Source: Imperialibacter roseus (lineage in GTDB: Bacteria > Bacteroidota > Bacteroidia > Cytophagales > Cyclobacteriaceae). From it: a stretch of DNA of 64,000 bases. The stretch covers positions 6,677,501 to 6,741,500 of the forward strand of contig NZ_CP136051.1 of assembly GCF_032999765.1 (NCBI RefSeq), written 5' to 3'. Shown here in pieces: positions 10,124 through 18,587 of this stretch (its first letter is position 1; each line of letters opens with the position of its first letter). The translations under genes and the position numbers were made by a program. The notes beneath the pieces were generated by a model, which was given only the letters and a program-made list of their open reading frames with translations, made no database searches and was not told where the DNA came from.

Positions 10124-10662
10124 AACACTGCGTAATTGATCATGTCCTGATAGTTGGCTTTTATACCTTCTGACACCAGTGTTTTTCCTTTGTTGTCTTC
10201 TATTTGTTTTACTCTCAATAACTTCATTAAAATAATGTCAGTCATTGAGCTTACCCTCATTTCCCGCCAGGCCTCACCATAATCATGATTTTTGTTAAGG
10301 AGCAATTCCATTGTCTCCCTGGCAATTTTATCATAGTGAGGTTCCAACGCTTCATACGGTAGTTCGAGCGCTGGGTTTTCGGCCAGCTCCATTTGAATCA
10401 TAGCGATGATGCAATAGTTGATGATGCCAATAAACTCTCCACTGATATTATCTTCCACTTTTTGCGTTCCCTTTTCCTGAATAGAGCGGATTCTTTGCGC
10501 TTTGATGAATATTTGATCGGTGAGGGAAGAAAGCCGCAAAATGCGCCAGGCGGTGCCATAATCACGGGTCTTCTTTTCAAATAATTCTTTACAAGCCTTT
10601 ATTACTTGAGTATATTCGCCTACAGTTTTTTCTTCCAAAGGAGTATATCTTAATTGTTCCAA
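10090..10662 (-). CDS. DUF1599 domain protein
   Basis: This 190-residue protein of unknown role is made of two similar halves. Each has the pattern YGxAWRxxRxSSxTDxIxxKxxRxxxI (about residues 38-65 and 125-152), so it arose by internal duplication. DUF1599 proteins are common in Bacteroidota and have been proposed to act in nucleotide metabolism; I cannot confirm that here. It overlaps the DoxX gene by 34 bases and is divergent from folP with only 22 bases between the coding ends, so the two promoters must lie within or next to the coding regions. Confidence 0.87.
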   Translation of the reverse strand: MEQLRYTPLEEKTVGEYTQVIKACKELFEKKTRDYGTAWRILRLSSLTDQIFIKAQRIRSIQEKGTQKVEDNISGEFIGIINYCIIAMIQMELAENPALELPYEALEPHYDKIARETMELLLNKNHDYGEAWREMRVSSMTDIILMKLLRVKQIEDNKGKTLVSEGIKANYQDMINYAVFCLIKLNYLSK

Positions 10663-10684
10663 CAGGGCGCTAAAAATAACGAAA

Positions 10685-11542
10685 TTGCTTTCAATTCATA
10701 AACCCTTTGATGCTAAAAGGAGTATCGAAGTTCGGGGACAAATCATATCGCTGGAATCTCCATGTGTGATGGGCATTGTTAACTTCACTCCCGACTCGTT
10801 TTATGATGGAGGGCGATTGAAGAGCGACAGTGACATACTGGCGCTTGCCGAAAGGCATTTAACCAATGGAGCGACTTTTCTTGATATAGGCGGTTATTCC
10901 TCCCGCCCTGACGCTGATCATATTAGTGAAGAAGAGGAGCAGCGGCGGGTTGGCCATGTAGTTGCCACAGTCATCCGACAGTTTCCTCAAGCTATTCTAT
11001 CAGTGGATACCTTCAGGGCGGCAGTTGCCAAAGCGGCTCTTGATGCCGGTGCTCAAATGATTAATGATATTTCAGGAGGAGAACTGGATGCTGAAATGTT
11101 TTCATTAGTAGCGGAGCGGAATGTTCCTTACATTCTCATGCACATGAAGGGTATACCGCAGACGATGAAGCAGATGTCGGATTATGAGGATGTTTTACAG
11201 GAAGTTTGTGACTACTTTAGTAGCAAGCTTAACTATTTGCGTTCGAATGGGGTGAAGGACATTATCATTGACCCTGGTTTTGGGTTTGCAAAAGGGCCTA
11301 CGGTAGGTTTTGAGTTACTGGCAAAGATGTCATTTCTTAAAGCATTGGGTGCTCCGGTTATGGTGGGGTTATCGAGGAAGTCGATGATTTATAAAACACT
11401 TGAAATAAATGCGGAAGAAGCGCTGAATGGCACAACAGCTTTGCATATGATTGCGTTAGAGAATGGGGCGAATATTCTGAGGGTACACGATACAAAAGAG
11501 GCTATTGAGGCCATAGAATTATACAGGAGGGTATATACTTGA
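10685..11542 (+). CDS. folP: Dihydropteroate synthase
   Basis: This 285-residue enzyme joins 6-hydroxymethyl-dihydropterin pyrophosphate and p-aminobenzoate in folate synthesis and is the target of sulfonamides. Signature segments are clear: MGIVNFTPDSFYDGG (about 29-43), the DIGGYSSRP segment, and IDPGFGFAKG (about 195-204). It overlaps the next gene, cdaA, by 3 bases (TTGA). This folP-cdaA pairing is common in Bacteroidota. Confidence 0.96.
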   Translation: MLSIHKPFDAKRSIEVRGQIISLESPCVMGIVNFTPDSFYDGGRLKSDSDILALAERHLTNGATFLDIGGYSSRPDADHISEEEEQRRVGHVVATVIRQFPQAILSVDTFRAAVAKAALDAGAQMINDISGGELDAEMFSLVAERNVPYILMHMKGIPQTMKQMSDYEDVLQEVCDYFSSKLNYLRSNGVKDIIIDPGFGFAKGPTVGFELLAKMSFLKALGAPVMVGLSRKSMIYKTLEINAEEALNGTTALHMIALENGANILRVHDTKEAIEAIELYRRVYT

Positions 11543-12426
11543 TACTAGCTTTCAAAATTGGGTTTTTAGAAATTGGATGGGTTGATGTCATTGACATAGG
11601 CTTTGTGAGCGTGCTCCTGTACCATGTGTACAAGCTCATGAGGGGGAGCGTGGCCATTCGGGTGTTTCTAGGCTTCCTGTTTCTCTACCTGGTTTATCTG
11701 GTGGTGAGGGCCGCCGAGATGGAACTTTTGTCGATTATTCTCGGACAGTTCATGGGAGTGGGTGTGCTGGCGGTCATTATCTTGTTTCAGCAGGAAATCA
11801 GAAAGTTTCTACTCATTATCGGGCGAACCACCGCATTTGACAAGGAAAGTTTTTTCAAATCGTTTGGTGTCTTTTGGCGTAGCTCATCTGCCAGTAATAA
11901 ATTTGATGTGACTCCTTTAGTAGAGGGAATGAAAAGCCTTGGCGGATCAAACACCGGAGCCCTTATGGTGGTTTCTAAGAACACCGAACTCAAGTTTTAC
12001 GCAGAATCTGGCGACAGAATGGACGCTATACTCTCCAAAAGGCTGCTTCTCTCTATATTCAACAAATATAGTCCGCTGCACGATGGCGCTGTAATAGTTT
12101 ACGAGGGGAAGATAGTGGCTGCCAGGTGTATTTTGCCTGTGACCGAAAGAGATAATTTACCGGCCCAATTTGGGTTGAGGCACCGGGCGGCAATTGGAAT
12201 GTCGGAGCAAACGGACACTTTGATTCTGGTGGTTTCGGAAGAAACAGGGCAGCTTTCGGTGGTGAGGAACGGACGAGTGTTTTACAACCTGGCACCTCAA
12301 GACATCCGGAAGAAAATCAACGACTACCTGTCAGAGAATGAAGACGAGGAGCTGCTTTCTGAAGCAAATAAAGCGGCAGCTGCTGAGGCCGAAAAACCGT
12401 TGAAAAAGGAAAAGACCTCCGCTTAG
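11539..12426 (+). CDS. cdaA: Diadenylate cyclase CdaA
   Basis: This 295-residue protein makes the second messenger c-di-AMP from two ATP. Three hydrophobic segments occupy residues about 10-90, and the DAC (DisA_N) domain follows. Its catalytic motifs are visible as PLHDGAVIV (about 176-184) and GLRHRAAIG (about 212-220). The start is TTG at 11539, sharing bases with the folP stop, and is preceded by AGGAGGG at 11525-11531, a strong Shine-Dalgarno that is unusual in Bacteroidota. The C-terminal tail is Ala/Glu/Lys-rich. Confidence 0.94.
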   Translation: MILAFKIGFLEIGWVDVIDIGFVSVLLYHVYKLMRGSVAIRVFLGFLFLYLVYLVVRAAEMELLSIILGQFMGVGVLAVIILFQQEIRKFLLIIGRTTAFDKESFFKSFGVFWRSSSASNKFDVTPLVEGMKSLGGSNTGALMVVSKNTELKFYAESGDRMDAILSKRLLLSIFNKYSPLHDGAVIVYEGKIVAARCILPVTERDNLPAQFGLRHRAAIGMSEQTDTLILVVSEETGQLSVVRNGRVFYNLAPQDIRKKINDYLSENEDEELLSEANKAAAAEAEKPLKKEKTSA

Positions 12427-13709
12427 TGATGCCCGGCATTCACCGGCTTCTCCAGCTTCACGCCAAAGGAATACTCCAGCAGTTTGCGTACTGTGAGCCC
12501 CTGAAACAGGATAGACAACACAACCACCGTATAAGTCATTGTGACAATGATGTCCTTTCCCTCAAACTCAGGGAGAGACAGCGACAGTGCAATAGGTATG
12601 CCCCCCCGGAGCCCGCCCCAGGTCATGATTGTCACGGAGTGTTTTTCGAAATGGTGTTGGTCGAAAGTTGACATGAGCTTGATGGGGATTCCCACGCTGA
12701 TAAACCGTGCTACCAATATCAATGTAAAAGCAAAAAAGCCAGCTGCGAAATAGTCGAGACGAATGGTGATGACCAACATTTCGAGCCCGATTAACACAAA
12801 AAGCATCGCATTTAGAGACTCCTCCATCAAACTCCAAAACTTAAACACGTAGTCGCTGGTGACGCTGGTGATATAGTTTCCACGCCCCTCGTTTCCTATA
12901 ATTAGCCCGGCTACCACTGCAGCCTGTTTGGCGGAGATGTGGAGCATTGTAGCAATTTGCGCTCCCGTTAGCACCAGCGCCAGTGTGACCAGGATCTCCA
13001 GTTCCGATTGGTCGTTGTCGATGTATTTAAGTAGCCTGTAGCCGACAAAGCCAAGGATAAGCCCAAGTATGATTCCACCCCCAACATCAAGCGAAAATAC
13101 AAAGCCGACATCCCAGAAGCTGATTCTGTGGTCTTCGCCAGTGTGGGCCAGGTCAAGTAGCGTTAGCGCCAATACAACGGCCACTCCGTCATTAAAAAGT
13201 GACTCGCCCGATACTTGTATCGCAAGTCTGTTGGACAAGTTATACTTCTTTATAGTTGATGTGAGCGCAATAGGGTCGGTGGGTGATATCAGGGCACCAA
13301 AGACCAAGCAATAGATCAGGTCAAGATGGATGCCTGCGAACTTAAGAATATAGAAAATGCCAATGCCGACGATAACTGTTGAAATAAAAATGCTTGCCGT
13401 GGCTAAAATTAGAACTGGCCATTTTTCCTGAGCCAGCTTTTTGAAATCGATTTGGAGCGCTCCGGCAAAGAGCATGAAAATGAGCACTACCTGATAGAGC
13501 ACATCGGAATAGTCGTAATTTTCCATGACACGCTCGGTGCCTATGATGAAATCGGGGAACAGCCAGCCAGCCACTAAAATGCAAAAGGACAGGCAAAGCG
13601 CCATTAACATCAGCCCAATGGAAGAGGGCAATTTGATGAAGTATGTGTTTACGTATATAAAGATGCCTGCCAGGCAGACAAAAATTGCGATTATATCAAG
13701 TATATGCAT
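12423..13709 (-). CDS. Cation:proton antiporter, NhaP/CPA1 type
   Basis: This 428-residue protein has about twelve membrane segments. It carries the antiporter core motifs: SPTDPIALTS (about 140-149) and GESLFNDGVAVV (about 168-179), whose ND pair marks electroneutral CPA1 exchangers. It probably exchanges Na+ or K+ for H+. It lacks a long C-terminal cytosolic domain. It converges on cdaA with a 4-base overlap. c-di-AMP regulates K+ and Na+ transporters in other bacteria, so a link to cdaA is possible, but convergence alone does not show it. Confidence 0.9.
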   Translation of the reverse strand: MHILDIIAIFVCLAGIFIYVNTYFIKLPSSIGLMLMALCLSFCILVAGWLFPDFIIGTERVMENYDYSDVLYQVVLIFMLFAGALQIDFKKLAQEKWPVLILATASIFISTVIVGIGIFYILKFAGIHLDLIYCLVFGALISPTDPIALTSTIKKYNLSNRLAIQVSGESLFNDGVAVVLALTLLDLAHTGEDHRISFWDVGFVFSLDVGGGIILGLILGFVGYRLLKYIDNDQSELEILVTLALVLTGAQIATMLHISAKQAAVVAGLIIGNEGRGNYITSVTSDYVFKFWSLMEESLNAMLFVLIGLEMLVITIRLDYFAAGFFAFTLILVARFISVGIPIKLMSTFDQHHFEKHSVTIMTWGGLRGGIPIALSLSLPEFEGKDIIVTMTYTVVVLSILFQGLTVRKLLEYSFGVKLEKPVNAGHH

Positions 13710-13923
13710 AGAAGGCCTTCAATGCCGGGTAATTTTTTTGTTATAATAACTATGCAGGTGATTTAGATAAAATTTGCCCAAATTTAGTGTATTATGAGTA
13801 AATGACCCGTTTTTTTTTACGGTTACTCAAAACTCCTACGAATGCAGTCTTTTGGGTTCCGGATTTAAATTGCGTCAAAAAGGGACTATCCCGAACTCAG
13901 CAGCGAATGACCACCCGTTTTTT

Positions 13924-14451
13924 ATGAAGAAAGAAAAGCTAAAGAAGCAATTTGAGGTATTGCAACAGAAAAGGAAGCAGCTAATTGAAATAGTTGCGTC
14001 GGCAGATGCGGGCTTGTTGAACCGATCACCTGCGGAAGGAAAGTGGAGCATACTGCAAATTCTTTATCATGTGAGGGCGTCTGAGGCAGGAACGCTGCGC
14101 TACATTGAAAAAAAATTATCGTTTTCGCCGGATGGGCTTGCAAGCTCCTCATTTCTCTCGGGTGCAAAGTTATTGCTGCTCGAAATTACTTTGAGGTCAC
14201 CCCTAAAGTTCAAAGCCCCTAAAGGACTAGATGTTTTTCCTGAGAAGTTGGCGCTGGAAGAAATCAATGCAGACTGGGATCAATCCGATAAAGGCTTCCT
14301 TCAACTTATTGATCGTCTCGACGAACGTCAGCTTGGCTGGCAGCTTTTCAAGCATCCCATTATTGGACGACTCGATATGCAGCAAACGATCAAATTTATG
14401 ATCAGTCATTTTGACCACCACGCACGTCAAATAAAGCGATTAACGAGCTGA
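13924..14451 (+). CDS. DinB family protein
   Basis: This 175-residue protein has the four-helix DinB fold. Candidate metal-ligand histidines are visible in ILYHVRASE (about residue 47) and HFDHHARQ (about 160-167). Many members are thiol-dependent transferases, for example bacillithiol S-transferases; the substrate here is unknown. The ATG at 13924 is preferred over a TTG at 13852 because the family's N-terminus starts near there. Its 3' end overlaps a small convergent ORF by 12 bases. Confidence 0.82.
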   Translation: MKKEKLKKQFEVLQQKRKQLIEIVASADAGLLNRSPAEGKWSILQILYHVRASEAGTLRYIEKKLSFSPDGLASSSFLSGAKLLLLEITLRSPLKFKAPKGLDVFPEKLALEEINADWDQSDKGFLQLIDRLDERQLGWQLFKHPIIGRLDMQQTIKFMISHFDHHARQIKRLTS

Positions 14452-14532
14452 TTTTCTTTCAGATAAAAAGTCGTTGAGAAAAAAACCGACCATTGGTAAA
14501 ACCATTCCTATGAATGCGAATAAGATTGTCAT
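14440..14532 (-). CDS. Putative 30-residue membrane peptide
   Basis: This short frame encodes one hydrophobic segment (ILFAFIGMVLPMVGFFL) followed by a charged tail (NDFLSERKSAR). It is preceded by AGGAGG six bases from the ATG, a strong ribosome-binding site for this phylum. It begins just after the Hpt-like gene on the same strand and could be cotranscribed with it. The length, membrane-spanning profile and ribosome site argue for translation. There is no homology evidence that I can give. Confidence 0.45.
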   Translation of the reverse strand: MTILFAFIGMVLPMVGFFLNDFLSERKSAR

Positions 14533-14533
14533 T

Positions 14534-14884
14534 TTATACCTCCTGAGTTTTAAGTTGTGTTTTGATGCTTTCTATGAGCTGATATATTTCCGTTTCAAGA
14601 GAGCTAAGTTGATGATCCAGCTCCCACTGACCCTGGCTGGCAAGCTCTGAGATTGTCGATATTTTCTTTGAAGCTGCCTCATCGCTTAGTAGTTCAAGCA
14701 GAGTTTTTGATTTGTGTTTGATGAAGTTCAACCAATACATATTTTTTGTTTCTACTCCTTCTCTGATGCAAGACAAATAGTTTGCCAATTCTTGCGTGCT
14801 TTGATCAATAAATGTGTTGATGAATGATTCATCATCTTTTCCAAGCTCCAGTACCTGACTAAAATTGTTTGTGTTCATTTCCAT
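14534..14884 (-). CDS. Small Hpt-domain-like protein
   Basis: This 116-residue helical protein resembles a stand-alone histidine-phosphotransfer domain. The helix IKHKSKTLLELL (about residues 53-64) has a histidine followed by Lys-x-Lys, similar to the HxLKG phospho-site region. A helical bundle lies before and after it, without membrane segments. If genuine, it would relay phosphate between a hybrid kinase and a response regulator; neither is encoded nearby. The ATG at 14884 is chosen over an upstream TTG at 14899. The homology is weak and the assignment tentative. Confidence 0.55.
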   Translation of the reverse strand: MEMNTNNFSQVLELGKDDESFINTFIDQSTQELANYLSCIREGVETKNMYWLNFIKHKSKTLLELLSDEAASKKISTISELASQGQWELDHQLSSLETEIYQLIESIKTQLKTQEV

Positions 14885-15137
14885 AACTTTCAGGTTCAAA
14901 GGTATTATGAGAAGGGTGATTGAACTGTGAATAATTTCTTCATTACTTACACGGCTGATAACATCTTGACTAATTAGTTATTCCATTAATTCTTTAATAA
15001 AAGCCTTAAAAACCGGCTTTTTGTTGAGAGCGAAGAGTGAGAGTTTTGCCGGAAAGGTGAGAGAAAGTTTCAAATTGCTGGTAAAAGCTACTTCAACAAC
15101 CACTCAGCACATTCTCTGCGAACTTCGTAGAGCATCG

Positions 15138-15168
15138 TTTCAGGCTAACATATTAACCTCTATTTTTG
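15138..15168 (+). promoter_or_regulatory. Bacteroidota-type promoter for the ABC/DUF3299 operon
   Basis: TATTTTTG at 15161-15168 matches the -7 consensus TAnnTTTG exactly. TTTC at 15138-15141 lies 19 bases upstream and differs by one base from the -33 TTTG. Transcription would start about 8-10 bases before the ATG at 15184. This also argues against the TTG at 15166 as a start, because it lies inside the -7 element. Confidence 0.6.
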
Positions 15169-15183
15169 ACTCGAATTAGTTTT

Positions 15184-15810
15184 ATGATAAGCGTACAAAG
15201 CGTTATTTACACCTATGGGCCAGACAAGCACCTGGCATTTCCTGACTGGGAAGTTGAGCAGGGGAAGCATAGCCTGATTTTGGGCGGGTCGGGTTGTGGT
15301 AAAACGACTTTGCTTCACTTACTGGCCGGGCTTCGAACGCCAACAGGCGGTATTGTGAAGACAGCAGGTCAGGTGCTTTCTGAACTCGGAGGCCATAGAA
15401 TGGATGTATTCAGAGGCAAGCATATTGGACTTATTTTCCAAAAGCCTCACTTGCTGAGCGTATTAACAGTTGAAGACAATTTGCTGCTTGCTCAGTATAT
15501 GGCCGAGCTCCCTCAGAACAAAAAAAGGATACGGGATGTGCTTGACGTTCTTAACCTGTCTGATAGAAGAAATGCCAAGGTTTATGAGCTAAGTCAGGGT
15601 GAGGCCCAGCGAATAGCGATAGCAAGGGCTGTACTTAATAAGCCAAAAGTGATTCTGGCGGATGAACCGACTGCCAGTTTGGATGACGACAACAGCGAAA
15701 AGGTTTTGAATATCCTTGAAGAGCAGGCAAATGTGTATAATGCTACACTCGTTATCGCCACGCATGATCAAAGGGTGAAGAGTCGATTCCCGCACCAACT
15801 CAAGCTTTAA
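15184..15810 (+). CDS. ABC transporter ATPase, LolD/MacB type
   Basis: This 208-residue nucleotide-binding subunit has Walker A (GGSGCGKTT), a signature LSQGEAQR, Walker B (VILADEPTASLD) and the H-loop (ATHDQRV). Length and sequence fit the LolD/MacB group, which powers mechanotransmission rather than ordinary import. The partner permease follows after 8 bases, then a DUF3299 protein. The same ATPase-permease-DUF3299 order is found in zinc-responsive loci such as PA4064-PA4066 of Pseudomonas aeruginosa, so a role in zinc homeostasis is inferred. Confidence 0.9.
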   Translation: MISVQSVIYTYGPDKHLAFPDWEVEQGKHSLILGGSGCGKTTLLHLLAGLRTPTGGIVKTAGQVLSELGGHRMDVFRGKHIGLIFQKPHLLSVLTVEDNLLLAQYMAELPQNKKRIRDVLDVLNLSDRRNAKVYELSQGEAQRIAIARAVLNKPKVILADEPTASLDDDNSEKVLNILEEQANVYNATLVIATHDQRVKSRFPHQLKL

Positions 15811-15818
15811 ATAGAGAT

Positions 15819-17069
15819 ATGAACCTTTTTGTTTTAAGCTGGAAGTACATAAAAGGCAAGCCGCTGAGTACAGCACTCAATGTGCTATTGCTGTCGTTCG
15901 GAATAGGCATTATTGTCGTTTTGCTTCTTGTAAGTCAGCAGGTGCAGGAAAAGCTCTCGGAAAATGCCAGCGGAATTGATCTTGTGGTGGGGGCTAAAGG
16001 CAGCCCTCTTCAAATAATACTCGGAAGCATCTACCATATTGACTACCCAACGGGGAACATACCTCTCAATGAAGCAGCCAAACTGGCCAGGAACAGGTTG
16101 GTAAAAAACGTGATTCCACTAGCGCTGGGGGATAGCTACAAATCTTTAAGAATTGTGGGCTCGACCAGGGGATTTGCTGAGCTGTACGGCTTGGCCCTTG
16201 ATGATGGAGTACTCTGGGCGGACGACTGCGAAGTAACACTCGGGGCAGCTGCCGCACAAACGTTGAGCCTTGCCGTTGGCGACACCTTTTTTGGAGAACA
16301 CGGCATGGCTGATGGGGGTGAGGCGCATGTCGCTCATGCCTATAAGGTGGTGGGAATACTACAACCCACGGGCAAGGTGGTGGACAACCTTATTTTAACA
16401 AGTATTCCAAGTGTATGGCTGATGCATGGCCATGATGAAGCAGAGGACGGGCACGAGAACTTGCCGGATACGGCGGCGATGGAAGTTTTGGGCATACCAG
16501 TCACACCAGAGCAGCTCGAAGAAAAAGAGGTAACCTCATTGCTGGTGCAGTATCGGGGCCCGATGGCGGCGGTTCAGCTTCCCCGCATGGTGAATACCCA
16601 AAGCAGCATGCAGGCTGCTTCACCGGCCTTTGAAACGGCCCGGCTTTTCTCATTGATTGGCATAGGGGTCGATGTGGTGCAGGGCTTTGCCTACCTGATC
16701 ATAGCAATGGCTGGGTTAAGCATTTTTATAGCACTGTACAACTCGTTGAAGGAAAGACAGTACGATCTGGCCATCATGCGGTCTTTGGGGGCATCCAGGC
16801 TCAGGCTTTTCGTCCACATTGTTATGGAGGGCGTTATCATCACGTTGCTGGGAGCCGGGGTTGGGTTTTTGCTTGGCCATGGCGTAGTAGAACTGCTGGC
16901 CAGGTTCATTTTAAAAGGGTCATCCACAGGCATCACCGGCCTTGTATTTTTGCCTTCCGAACTTTACATATTATATATAAGTTTACTTCTGGGAGTGATA
17001 GCTTCTCTTATTCCGGCTATCAATGCCTATAAGACTGACATTTCTGAAGTACTTGCAAAAGGAGCATAA
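15819..17069 (+). CDS. ABC transporter permease, FtsX/MacB fold
   Basis: This 416-residue permease has one N-terminal membrane segment (about 18-42), a large periplasmic domain (about 43-280), and three C-terminal segments with the FtsX pattern (LYNSLKERQYDLAIMRSLGAS). The periplasmic domain holds clustered histidines and acidic residues (GEHGMADGGEAHVAHAY and MHGHDEAEDGHE), suggesting metal binding. It works with the preceding ATPase. Only 3 bases separate it from the DUF3299 gene. The histidine clusters agree with a zinc or other divalent metal role. Confidence 0.88.
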   Translation: MNLFVLSWKYIKGKPLSTALNVLLLSFGIGIIVVLLLVSQQVQEKLSENASGIDLVVGAKGSPLQIILGSIYHIDYPTGNIPLNEAAKLARNRLVKNVIPLALGDSYKSLRIVGSTRGFAELYGLALDDGVLWADDCEVTLGAAAAQTLSLAVGDTFFGEHGMADGGEAHVAHAYKVVGILQPTGKVVDNLILTSIPSVWLMHGHDEAEDGHENLPDTAAMEVLGIPVTPEQLEEKEVTSLLVQYRGPMAAVQLPRMVNTQSSMQAASPAFETARLFSLIGIGVDVVQGFAYLIIAMAGLSIFIALYNSLKERQYDLAIMRSLGASRLRLFVHIVMEGVIITLLGAGVGFLLGHGVVELLARFILKGSSTGITGLVFLPSELYILYISLLLGVIASLIPAINAYKTDISEVLAKGA

Positions 17070-17072
17070 ATT

Positions 17073-17534
17073 ATGAAGAGAGTATTGATCGCAGTGGCTT
17101 TTCTTATCGTTGGCATGTCGTATTTGTCGCATGCGCAGGACAACAATAAATCGCTGGCTACAGCCAACTGGAATACCCTGGCTAAGGTAACTTACAAGGT
17201 AGGTAAAGACGAATATGGAGAGCTGAGCATTCCGGTGTTTGGTGATGAGATTCAAAAACTTGCCGGCAAGGAAATTGAGCTTCCAGGTTATATCATCCCT
17301 TTCGATGGGATGTTTAAGCCGGATCATATCATTTTGTCGTCGCTGCCTGTTGCTGCGTGCTTTTTCTGCGGCAGCGGTGGCCCTGAATCGGTGATTGAAA
17401 TTTATCTTAAAGAGCCAATTAAGTACACTGCCAACGGAATAAAGGTGAGAGGTAAACTTGAGCTGAATGAAACGGATTACAACCAGCTCATGTATATTCT
17501 GAAGGATGCTGTGATGGTAGGGCCGGCGAACTGA
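17073..17534 (+). CDS. DUF3299-like periplasmic protein
   Basis: This 153-residue exported protein has a signal peptide (cleavage near SHAQ, residue 21) and a domain close to DUF3299: IPVFGDEIQKLAGKEIELPGY, then PFDGMF, and a CFFCGSGGPESVIEIY motif with two close cysteines. DUF3299 proteins accompany MacB-like ABC transporters in zinc-regulated operons. The CxxC pair could bind metal or be redox active. It is the third gene of the operon that starts at 15184. Confidence 0.82.
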   Translation: MKRVLIAVAFLIVGMSYLSHAQDNNKSLATANWNTLAKVTYKVGKDEYGELSIPVFGDEIQKLAGKEIELPGYIIPFDGMFKPDHIILSSLPVAACFFCGSGGPESVIEIYLKEPIKYTANGIKVRGKLELNETDYNQLMYILKDAVMVGPAN

Positions 17535-17559
17535 TGCAAACGAAGAGAGTAAAAAACCA

Positions 17560-17985
17560 ATGGCTATGAAAATGAAAAAGGTGGTGTTTCTTCTTTTCAT
17601 GGTGGCAACGGCCACTGCGTGCTCCAATGAACAAAAGGAGCAGAAGGATGCGCTAATGGCTGAAGTGATGGCGGCTCATGATGAGGTGATGCCGAAAATG
17701 GGTGAGCTGCGCCAGGTGGCGAAGACACTACAAGCAAAGGCAGACTCATTGAGTACTTTGACTGAGCAGGATTTTTCGACCGAAATAAGTACTTTGAGAC
17801 AGACTGCTAAATCAATAGAAGATGCCAATGAAGGTATGATGGAGTGGATGAGGCAGTTTGAAATGCCTGACAATGAGGCGCCGATTGCGGAGGTCTTGGT
17901 CTATCTGAAGGATCAAAAGGAAAAAGTGGACACCGTAAGAGACAAAATGCTAAAGTCGCTGGAGGAGGGGAAGGCGCTGCAGTAG
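17560..17985 (+). CDS. Small helical lipoprotein
   Basis: This 141-residue predicted lipoprotein has a hydrophobic leader ending in ATAC (lipid-bearing Cys at about residue 21). An almost wholly helical, charged body follows, rich in Met, Glu, Lys and Gln and likely to form a coiled coil. Similar Bacteroidota proteins have been labelled viral A-type inclusion protein, a name without functional meaning. It follows the DUF3299 gene by 25 bases and probably ends the same operon. Methionines are frequent (for example EVMAAHDEVMPKMGE), so metal contact is imaginable but unproven. Confidence 0.75.
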   Translation: MAMKMKKVVFLLFMVATATACSNEQKEQKDALMAEVMAAHDEVMPKMGELRQVAKTLQAKADSLSTLTEQDFSTEISTLRQTAKSIEDANEGMMEWMRQFEMPDNEAPIAEVLVYLKDQKEKVDTVRDKMLKSLEEGKALQ

Positions 17986-18063
17986 ATTGGAGTGGCCAGT
18001 CTTCGCTGTGAGACTTGTGACGAAGGCAATTGATTAGCCCGTCTATCAACCACCAAGCAGGTG

Positions 18064-18092
18064 AAAAAATAGAGGCTGCCACCGGCAGCCTC
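18064..18092 (-). terminator. Terminator after the cytochrome c operon
   Basis: A perfect 9-bp stem (GAGGCTGCC / GGCAGCCTC) is followed by a T-rich run on the minus strand. It begins just past the stop codon of the cytochrome c gene. Confidence 0.8.
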
Positions 18093-18098
18093 CTCTGT

Positions 18099-18587
18099 TT
18101 ATTTGGTTTCGCAATCTCTTAAAAACGCCGCTACGTCATTCACGTCAATCAGGCCTTTTTTGTTGCCCCAGGAGTTGGACACATAGGTCAGTATTTCCGC
18201 TATCTCCAGGTCTTTCAGGCTGAGCATGGGCATGACACCGTCGTACTCCACGCCGTTTACCGTAATTTTACCGCTTTGGCCATTTTTAATGATGCAGGCG
18301 GCTTTTTTGGCATCGGCCATCAGAAAGTCGGAGCCAGCCAGGGGTGGGATGAGGGCAGCAAGTCCCTGGCCTTCAGTTTGATGGCAAGCAGAGCAGTTTT
18401 GCTTATATAGTTGTGCCCCCTCGCTCATGTACTGACGTAGTCTGATGCTCGTTCTCTCATCGAGCCCCTCGTAGATATCGTCCGATTTTGCTTCTTGCTT
18501 TTTGTCGCCTGAAGAACAGCTTGTCATTGAAATGCTGGCAGCCATGAACGAAACCAGTGCCAATGCTAAAATTCTCTTTCTACTCAT
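18099..18587 (-). CDS. Class I cytochrome c lipoprotein
   Basis: This 162-residue protein has a lipoprotein leader (MTSC, Cys near residue 24) and one cytochrome c domain. The heme site is CSACH (about residues 62-66), with a likely distal Met ligand in VMPMLS. It is membrane-anchored in the periplasm and carries single electrons, probably to or from a terminal oxidase or during copper-centre assembly. Its start overlaps the SCO gene stop by 4 bases (ATGA), so it is translationally coupled as the last gene of hemJ-sco-cytochrome c. Confidence 0.92.
   Translation of the reverse strand: MSRKRILALALVSFMAASISMTSCSSGDKKQEAKSDDIYEGLDERTSIRLRQYMSEGAQLYKQNCSACHQTEGQGLAALIPPLAGSDFLMADAKKAACIIKNGQSGKITVNGVEYDGVMPMLSLKDLEIAEILTYVSNSWGNKKGLIDVNDVAAFLRDCETK

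Noticed and set aside
16983-17627. 214-codon minus-strand ORF over the DUF3299 gene
   Set aside because: It is antisense to a gene with a signal peptide and family motif, with no recognisable features of its own.
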